Shown piece after piece: positions 58,359-64,000 of a stretch of DNA of 64,000 nucleotides. The notes under the pieces were generated by a model, which searched no databases, had not been told where the DNA came from, and worked only from the letters and a program-made list of their open reading frames with translations. The translations under genes and the position numbers were made by a program. Origin of the DNA: JBFMDN01 sp040753915 (GTDB lineage: Bacteria > Desulfobacterota > Desulfomonilia > Desulfomonilales > Desulfomonilaceae). The stretch spans positions 4,125 through 68,124 of the forward strand of contig JBFMDN010000028.1 of the NCBI GenBank assembly GCA_040753915.1. Direction: 5' to 3'. Every line of letters starts with the position of its first letter. Within the stretch, counting starts at the first letter, position 1.

Positions 58359-60566
58359 GTGTCAAAAATTATAGCTGCCAATGTAATAGCTGGCGCTCAC
58401 AAGGTCTACGAGAAGGCCAGGAAGAGATACGAGACCGCCGTCAAGAAGTACGGAAAAAAGAAAGAGATCGGGTTTCCCAACACCGGGTACTATTTGCCGG
58501 TCATCTATGGAATTCTGGGCTTCCCCGTGAAATGCCTCGGCGACGCGGGTGTGGTGCTCGATCGCGCGGAAGAGCTCATTCCTCCGCTGGTACGAGAAAA
58601 GACTCACCTGCCTTACCTCGGGCCGGTACTGGATGCGGGAATGGCTTCCCTCTTTAACTATGAAATTATCGAAGCAATTCGGTACCTGGAAGACCCGGAT
58701 TTCTACCTTCCCGCGGAGGATCCCACCGATGACAAGTTATGGCTTGGCGCCGCGGACGACGTTATTCTCCGGAAAAGAGGCGTAGAGTTCGTGGACGGGA
58801 CCGCTCCGGGCTTTGCTGCCATAGTCGGCTCCGCGCCCAGCAAGGAAGTCGCGGCGGAAATGGCACTCGAGCTCCAGAAGAAGAACCTCTACGTCTTCAT
58901 GGCCGCGAACTACAATGGTACCACCTTTTCCCAGCAGTTGAGAGACGCTGGTGTTCAGATCGGGTGGCCGACTCGTCTCGTGCCCTTTGGACCGGACATC
59001 TCTTCAGCGATCTTTGCCGTAGGTTTTGCGACCCGTGCGGCATTGAGCTTTGGTGGTATCGAGCCTGGAGATTTCAGAAAGGTCCTCATTTACAATAAAG
59101 ACCGTGTGTTCGCATTTGTACTCGCCCTTGGCGATGTCTCCGACGAGTGGTACGCAGCAGCAGCCGGATGCATCAACTACGGTTTCCCTACGATCGCTGA
59201 TACCCCCATTCCACAGATTTTGCCCACAGGCGTGTGCACGTACGAGCACGTGGTTTCCAACATTCCCCACAGCGAAATCGTTGCAAAGGCCATCGAAGTC
59301 CGCGGTCTTAAGGTGACAGTTACGGAAGTTCCCGTTCCGGTAGCGTACGGACCTGCCTTCGAGGGTGAGCGCATCAGAGGGGAAGACATTTTCATGGAAG
59401 CGGGCGGTGGCAAGACCCAGGCCGTAGAACTTACCGTCATGAAGGATATGAACGAGGTGGAAGATGGCAAGGTCGAGCTCATTGGCCCGGACCTGAAAGA
59501 TATGCAGCCCGGCACGCGGGTACCGCTGGGCATTCTGGTTGAAGTAGCCGGCCGAAAGATGCAGAGCGACTTCGAGCCGATTCTCGAGCGCCAGATCCAC
59601 CACTTGATTAACTATGCCCAGGGTCTCATGCACATAGGGCAGCGCGATATCGCGTGGGTGCGCATCGGAAAGGGCGCAGTTGAAAAGGGATTCACCCTTT
59701 CCCATATCGGGTCCATCCTTCATGCCAAGTATCACCAGGACTTCGGTTCCGTGCTTGACAAGGTTCAGGTGAAGATCTTCACGGACAAGGAAGAAGTGGA
59801 CAAGCTTTTGGCCCAGGCCAGGGACGCTTATACCAAGAGGGATGCGCGTGTGGAGGGTATGACGGACGAGGATGAGCCCATCTTCTACTCGTGCACACTG
59901 TGCCAGAGTTTTGCGCCCTCCCACGTGTGTGTCGTGACTCCGGAACGAACGGGCCTGTGCGGTGCTTACAACTGGCTGGACTGCAAGGCTTCTTTCGAAA
60001 TCAACCCGACCGGTCCCAACCAGCCGATTGAAAAAGGCAAAGTCCTCGACGAGCGATTGGGTCAATGGGAAGGCGTCAACCAATTCGTAGAGAGAGCCTC
60101 CCGCGGCAAGGTGCAGAAGTACAACGCGTACTCCATTATGGAAGATCCTATGACCTCCTGTGGGTGCTTCGAATGCATCGCGGCGGTGCTACCGGTCTGC
60201 AACGGCGTCATGAGTGTGGACCGCGATTACAAAGGCCCGACCCCGTGCGGAATGAAATTCACCACCCTGGCAGGTAGTGCTGGCGGTGGAAACATCACGC
60301 CCGGCTTCGTCGGACATAGCAAGCTGTACATCGGCTCCAAGAAATTCGTTGCAGCCGAAGGCGGCATTCTCCGTTTGGTCTGGCTGCCGAAGGCTCTCAA
60401 AGAGATGCTGCGGGAAAAGATCAACGCCCGCGGCGAAGAAATGGGTGTGTCCAATCTGGCGGACAGAATAGCCGATGAGACAGTGGGTGTGACCGAAGAC
60501 GAGATCTACCCATTCCTGCAGGAAAAAGAACATCCTGCCTTGACGATGGACCCGATCGTGGGTTAA
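58359..60566 (+). CDS. acsB: Acetyl-CoA synthase (AcsB), bacterial full-length type
   Basis: 735 aa. Combines a methyl group, CO and CoA at the Ni-Ni-[4Fe-4S] A-cluster. The N-terminal domain present in bacterial but not archaeal enzymes is here (about residues 1-310), so it can bind CODH. A-cluster cysteines are visible in YSCTLCQSFAPSHVC, GLCGAYNWLDC, and the Cys-Gly-Cys in TSCGCFECIAAVLP. GTG start at 58359 after AGGAGG. It follows the fused acsD-acsA gene and precedes acsC. Confidence 0.96.
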   Translation: MSKIIAANVIAGAHKVYEKARKRYETAVKKYGKKKEIGFPNTGYYLPVIYGILGFPVKCLGDAGVVLDRAEELIPPLVREKTHLPYLGPVLDAGMASLFNYEIIEAIRYLEDPDFYLPAEDPTDDKLWLGAADDVILRKRGVEFVDGTAPGFAAIVGSAPSKEVAAEMALELQKKNLYVFMAANYNGTTFSQQLRDAGVQIGWPTRLVPFGPDISSAIFAVGFATRAALSFGGIEPGDFRKVLIYNKDRVFAFVLALGDVSDEWYAAAAGCINYGFPTIADTPIPQILPTGVCTYEHVVSNIPHSEIVAKAIEVRGLKVTVTEVPVPVAYGPAFEGERIRGEDIFMEAGGGKTQAVELTVMKDMNEVEDGKVELIGPDLKDMQPGTRVPLGILVEVAGRKMQSDFEPILERQIHHLINYAQGLMHIGQRDIAWVRIGKGAVEKGFTLSHIGSILHAKYHQDFGSVLDKVQVKIFTDKEEVDKLLAQARDAYTKRDARVEGMTDEDEPIFYSCTLCQSFAPSHVCVVTPERTGLCGAYNWLDCKASFEINPTGPNQPIEKGKVLDERLGQWEGVNQFVERASRGKVQKYNAYSIMEDPMTSCGCFECIAAVLPVCNGVMSVDRDYKGPTPCGMKFTTLAGSAGGGNITPGFVGHSKLYIGSKKFVAAEGGILRLVWLPKALKEMLREKINARGEEMGVSNLADRIADETVGVTEDEIYPFLQEKEHPALTMDPIVG

Positions 60567-60618
60567 GAAATTCTGAGGCTATTTTCCTTCTTGGTTTACC
60601 TGTGTAGGGGGTCCCGCC

Positions 60619-60648
60619 ACGCGAGGCCCCCTCGCGTCACTTTTCTTC
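60619..60648 (+). terminator. Stem-loop with T-run after acsB
   Basis: ACGCGAGG (60619-60626), a three-base loop and CCTCGCGT (60630-60637), then CAC and TTTTCTT. Eight-base GC-rich stem followed closely by T residues; likely intrinsic terminator or partial terminator before acsC. Confidence 0.65.
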
Positions 60649-60826
60649 TGACTTGATGGTGTTGTGTCTCGATAACAGCTTTACGTACCTGCGTGGTCGA
60701 CAAAGCGTGCTGGCAGAAACACTGAGATCGACCGGATGTCGATCACTCGTTTGGCGAAGCTAAGGCGCAGACACTACACGACATAGACGCATTGAGGACG
60801 TGCCCTCGATGGGGAGGTTGTAATCT

Positions 60827-62167
60827 ATGGCGCTTTCCGGAATTCAGATTTTCAAGCTGATGCCGAAAAAGAATTGTGCTGAGTGCGGTGTTCCGACGTG
60901 CCTTGCCTTCGCCATGAACCTGGCAGCCGGCAAGGCGGAGTTGGATCAGTGCCCCTATGTCTCCGATGAAGCTCGTGAACAGCTCGCGTCCGCGTCCGCC
61001 CCTCCGATCCGTACCGTAGAGTTCGGCAAAGGCGAGAAAGCTGTGAAAGCTGGTGGTGAGACAGTTCTATTCCGGCATGAAAAAACGTTTAACAATCCCA
61101 CGGTACTTGGATGCCTCATTGCCACATCAGAGGATGATTCTTCCGTGGATTCGAAGCTCAAGGCATTCAAAGAGCTTTCGTACGAGCGCGTAGGCCTCAC
61201 GTTGAGGCCGGAGGCGATTGCTGTCAAGGACGGGGGCGACCCTGCTCGATTCGCGCAGATCGCCAAGAAGGCGTCGGACGCGGGGGCCGCGGTTATACTT
61301 ATGAGTGACAGCATTGACGCGTTCAAGGCAGCCCTCGCCGATGTTGGCCAGGAAAGGCCCTTATTGTATGCCGCGACGAGCAGCAATCTGGAAGAGCTTT
61401 CCGCTCTGGCCAAAGAACACAATTGCCCTATCACCGTTAAGGCTGACAAGGTGGGCGATGTGGCTCGCCTCAGCGCGAAACTAATCGATCAGGGCTTCAA
61501 AGATATTGTACTGGACTCCGGTACTCGAGACCTAAGTGCTGCGCTCCGAGACCAGGTTATGATCCGCAGGCTGGCCCTGGAGAAGCTCTATCGCCCCCTC
61601 GGATTCCCGACAATCGTTTTTCCCTGTGAAATGGCGGACAATCCCGTGGACGAAGTCATTGCGGCCGGTACGTTCATTTCCAAATACGGGGGGATCGCGA
61701 TCCTGAGCGATTTCAGGGGCGAGACAGTGTTTCCGCTTCTGCTGCAGCGGTTGAACATCTTCACGGATCCGCAGCGTCCCATGACAACGGAGCAGGGCAT
61801 CTATCCAATCGGCAATCCGGGAGAAGAATCCCCGATCCTCATAACCAGCAATTTCTCGCTGACCTACTTCATAGTATCTGGGGAGATCGAATCCAGCCGT
61901 ATTCCGTCGTGGCTTCTCGTCTTGAACACCGATGGTCTATCCGTGCTCACAGCATGGGCTGCCGGCAAGTTCGTCGCGGATCTGATCGGCCCGTTCGTGA
62001 AGAAATCGGGAATAGAAGAAAAGGTCAAGACGAAAAAGCTGATCATACCAGGTGCCGCAGCGATCATAAGCGGTGATTTGGAGGAGGAGCTGCCTGATTG
62101 GCAGATCGCCATAGGACCAAGGGAAGGTGCTCACATTCCTGCGTACCTCCGCCAGAATTACGCATAA
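60827..62167 (+). CDS. acsC: Corrinoid iron-sulfur protein, large subunit (AcsC/CdhE)
   Basis: 446 aa. Carries the cobamide that takes methyl from methyl-tetrahydrofolate to ACS. N-terminal [4Fe-4S] motif with Cys17, Cys20, Cys25 and Cys42 (KNCAECGVPTC... DQCP), a central TIM-like barrel (GDPARFAQIAKKASDAGA and FVSK-type segments) and a C-terminal cobamide-binding Rossmann-like part. With AcsD it forms the CFeSP heterodimer; here its AcsD partner is attached to CODH. It is 260 bases downstream of acsB, beyond the terminator-like stem, so it may have its own promoter. ATG at 60827 is preceded by GGGGAGG. Confidence 0.95.
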   Translation: MALSGIQIFKLMPKKNCAECGVPTCLAFAMNLAAGKAELDQCPYVSDEAREQLASASAPPIRTVEFGKGEKAVKAGGETVLFRHEKTFNNPTVLGCLIATSEDDSSVDSKLKAFKELSYERVGLTLRPEAIAVKDGGDPARFAQIAKKASDAGAAVILMSDSIDAFKAALADVGQERPLLYAATSSNLEELSALAKEHNCPITVKADKVGDVARLSAKLIDQGFKDIVLDSGTRDLSAALRDQVMIRRLALEKLYRPLGFPTIVFPCEMADNPVDEVIAAGTFISKYGGIAILSDFRGETVFPLLLQRLNIFTDPQRPMTTEQGIYPIGNPGEESPILITSNFSLTYFIVSGEIESSRIPSWLLVLNTDGLSVLTAWAAGKFVADLIGPFVKKSGIEEKVKTKKLIIPGAAAIISGDLEEELPDWQIAIGPREGAHIPAYLRQNYA

Positions 62168-62200
62168 TCCCGAGTCCGTTTGGTTGGCAACCAGCTACCA

Positions 62201-62222
62201 GGGAAGGGCGCCCGCCCTTCCC
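62201..62222. repeat. GGGAAGGGC inverted repeat after acsC
   Basis: GGGAAGGGC (62201-62209), loop GCCC, GCCCTTCCC (62214-62222). Same arms as the inverted repeat at 17541-17598. Could serve as an RNA hairpin between acsC and acsE. Confidence 0.6.
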
Positions 62223-62349
62223 CTACATATCGAAATTCACTTGAACAAACGCGATATTGGCCTTTGATCTCAGGCAGGAATGTGGTAACTTTTCTGTCTA
62301 TTCTTATTTGAGTGCACCTGGGATAGGACCCCAATCAGGAGGTAAGCCG

Positions 62350-63240
62350 ATGATTAAGGTGGTGGCTGAAAACATAAACATAATGTCCAAGTACACGGGC
62401 AATGCCATGAGGGAGAGAAACCCCAAGCCGATCCAGGAGTGGGCAGAAAAGCTCACTGAACGAGGAGCGGACCTTTTGGATCTCAACCTGGGGCCTGCGC
62501 GCAAGGGCGGACCGGAGATGATGCAATGGCTCGTTAAGACCGTGCAGGAAGTCAGTGACCTCCCTCTGTTCCTCGACACTACGAACAGTGAAGCCATTGA
62601 AGCAGGATTACAGGTTTACGTTCCCAAGAGTGGACCTGCCGTGATCAATTCCATTATGGCGGTACCAGAGCGCATGGATCTTCAGATGCCGCTGGTGACC
62701 AAGTACGACTGCGACATGGTCGGGCTCATGTGGGGCCCTGATGGCATCCCCCGCGATGAGAACGAGCGTGCCATGCTGCTCGACAGCATGATGACAAAGG
62801 CCGCGGAATATGGGATACCGCTCGAAAAGATCTGGTTCGATCCCATCGTCGTCCCTGTTTCTTCGCAGCAGCAGGAGCTACAGGGATGTACGACCTTTAT
62901 GCAATGGCTGCCGGACCTGGCCCCTGGCTGTCAATCGACGTGTGGGCTCTCCAATGTTTCCAACGGTTCCCCGGACGAGCTGCGTGACATCCTCAACCAG
63001 GTATACCTGTGCATGCTCAAGAAGTGCGGCATCACTTCAGCCATTCTCGATGGGTTTGACGACGAGATCGTCAGGATCGCCCACGACCAGGAAATGGAGT
63101 TAGAATCCCTCGTCGGCCGTGTCATGGACGGAGAAGAAGTCGACACGAGCGGAATGGATAAGAAAGCCGTGGATTACGTGAAGACGGCCAAGCTACTCCT
63201 GGGTCATTCCCTGTATTCCCACTCATGGCTTGAAGTGTGA
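62350..63240 (+). CDS. acsE: Methyl-tetrahydrofolate:corrinoid protein methyltransferase (AcsE/MeTr)
   Basis: 296 aa. Moves the methyl of 5-methyltetrahydrofolate to the cobamide of AcsC. Pterin-binding TIM barrel: VVAENINIMSKYTGNAM, RGADLLDLNLGPARKGG, LPLFLDTTN, VTKYDCDMVGLMWG and the STCGLSNVSNG loop. The frame is open 31 codons upstream, but the ATG at 62350 has AGGAGG and starts at the family N-terminus (MIKVVAENIN). It ends the CODH/ACS cluster; no acsF/cooC nickel chaperone or folate-branch genes follow within the window. Confidence 0.95.
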   Translation: MIKVVAENINIMSKYTGNAMRERNPKPIQEWAEKLTERGADLLDLNLGPARKGGPEMMQWLVKTVQEVSDLPLFLDTTNSEAIEAGLQVYVPKSGPAVINSIMAVPERMDLQMPLVTKYDCDMVGLMWGPDGIPRDENERAMLLDSMMTKAAEYGIPLEKIWFDPIVVPVSSQQQELQGCTTFMQWLPDLAPGCQSTCGLSNVSNGSPDELRDILNQVYLCMLKKCGITSAILDGFDDEIVRIAHDQEMELESLVGRVMDGEEVDTSGMDKKAVDYVKTAKLLLGHSLYSHSWLEV

Positions 63241-64000
63241 TTTGCTGCGCCGTCCTCCGGGAAACGGCCTAAGTACAAGATTTCATAAGTACGGTTACGT
63301 ATTTATGGTGGCCTCTCTTGGGAAAGGGCAGCTTCAAATCTGCCCCTATTGAGGCGTGGATCGTTGCTTTTGATGGTAGAAGTACCGTAGCAGTGGTTGT
63401 AGGGGCGGGTTTCAACCCCGCCCTTGCCCGGATGCGGCCCTCTCCGCCATTCTCGCCGTTGCCACCGCCAGTGGGTCAACCGCGCAGCCGTGGAGGCGGC
63501 ATCATATTTTCGATAGCGTCCACGAAACTCGAATCCTCTCCTAATCTCCGTGGTATCCATTATCGTTGTCGAACGGGAGAAACGGACGCTATTTTTGGCA
63601 ACCGCTACAAGACCACTACATATTCTTGCGCGTCACCGACGAACGAGGCGCATGACTGATATCTGTCGATTCGAGCCTGCCGTTACGCTCCCGGCGAATC
63701 CTCTTTTCAGAAACGGTGGCCTTCACTGCTTCAAGAATTCCCCCACCAGCCAGCAGACTCTTGGGAGTGCAGTCCCTCGTGAATTGAAGGAAGCTACAGG
63801 TGTAATGGTGAAGTGGGCCCAGTAGCCTGGTAAGTGAGAAGAACGCCAAATTCTTCCACGACAGAAATGAGTCGACCTACGTTCCGCGCTGCTGGTCGTT
63901 CAGGACTGAGGATTTTTCCGAGCAGGGTCATCAGAGGGAATCTAGTCGGAGTTTCAAGTTGTTTATCCGGGGTTTTCTGCCCTTAGGCGTACCGAGTGCT
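63241..64000. other. Region downstream of acsE without a convincing gene
   Basis: No supportable gene on either strand up to the window end. It contains a GGGAAAGGGCAG-type element (63320-63345) and a hairpin GGGGCGGG-TTTCAA-CCCCGCCC (63402-63423) that resembles the repeats elsewhere in the window. A start of an oppositely oriented gene beyond 64000 cannot be excluded. Confidence 0.45.

Noticed and set aside
63318..63659. Plus-strand frame after acsE
   Set aside because: Runs through the repeat-like hairpin at 63402-63423 and has a low-complexity Pro-rich product; no start signal.

Overview
The window looks like chromosomal DNA of an anaerobic deltaproteobacterium (Desulfobacterota; a Desulfomonile/Syntrophobacter-like sulfate reducer or syntroph is my best guess from gene content, not from a search). 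The reasons are a four-subunit 2-oxoacid:ferredoxin oxidoreductase, a complete carbonyl branch of the Wood-Ljungdahl pathway, a CarD-type regulator, a mannose-class PTS remnant with HPr kinase and RapZ, and a psd-pssA-leuA gene order, all typical of that group. Base composition is near-balanced and coding density is moderate, with many repeat-rich spacers.

Layout. 1-10 kb: the 3' end of a HAD hydrolase, a small exported protein, tmk, tRNA-Arg, the porCDAB operon (minus strand), a methyltransferase, an exported VWA-OmpA protein, tRNA-Gly with a clear terminator, and an outer-membrane barrel candidate. 10.5-18.6 kb: the replication-origin neighbourhood, read on the minus strand as cutA-rsmG-parA-parB-dnaA-dnaN-gyrB, with a 212-bp dnaA-dnaN spacer holding DnaA-box-like sites and an AT-rich stretch. 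18.9-27.7 kb: CarD, a PIN-TRAM membrane protein, and unrecognised envelope genes, including a triple PA14-like secreted protein and a membrane-embedded spermidine-synthase-like protein. 27.7-32.3 kb: hprK-rapZ-EIIA-EIIB-EIIC-rimI-pcm. 32.6-37 kb: a lone hyuB, a PilZ protein, infC detached from rpmI/rplT, a probably frameshifted gene, tRNA-Val and a TlpA-like thioredoxin. 37.7-44.7 kb: an OmpH/Skp-like chaperone, then a five-gene lipoyl cluster: lpdA, a lipoate ligase fused to DUF116, a geranylgeranyl-reductase-type flavoprotein and two radical SAM enzymes. 44.7-48.3 kb: a secreted VOC protein, a zinc ribbon, a CtpA protease and a DUF465 protein. 48.3-54.1 kb: ilvB-ilvN-psd-pssA-leuA. 54.4-63.2 kb: the CODH/ACS cluster.

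The two most interesting systems are metabolic. In the CODH/ACS cluster the corrinoid-protein small subunit (AcsD) and the Ni-CO dehydrogenase (AcsA/CooS) are one 1128-residue polypeptide joined by an Ala/Pro-rich linker, followed by acsB, acsC and the methyltransferase acsE. This physically couples the methyl carrier to the CO-producing subunit. The lipoyl cluster matches the gene set of the recently described sLpl/LipS1-LipS2/LipT-type lipoate assembly route, here with a cysteine-rich DUF116 domain fused to the ligase.

Spacers contain several dispersed repeat families: two ~200-bp elements with GAAACTGTCTC inverted ends (MITE-like), at least five copies of a GACGGGC(G/A)-rich unit, a ~135-bp repeat in two clear copies, and short GGGAAGGGC inverted repeats. 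All functional statements are from reading the sequence and family knowledge; no search or computation was run.
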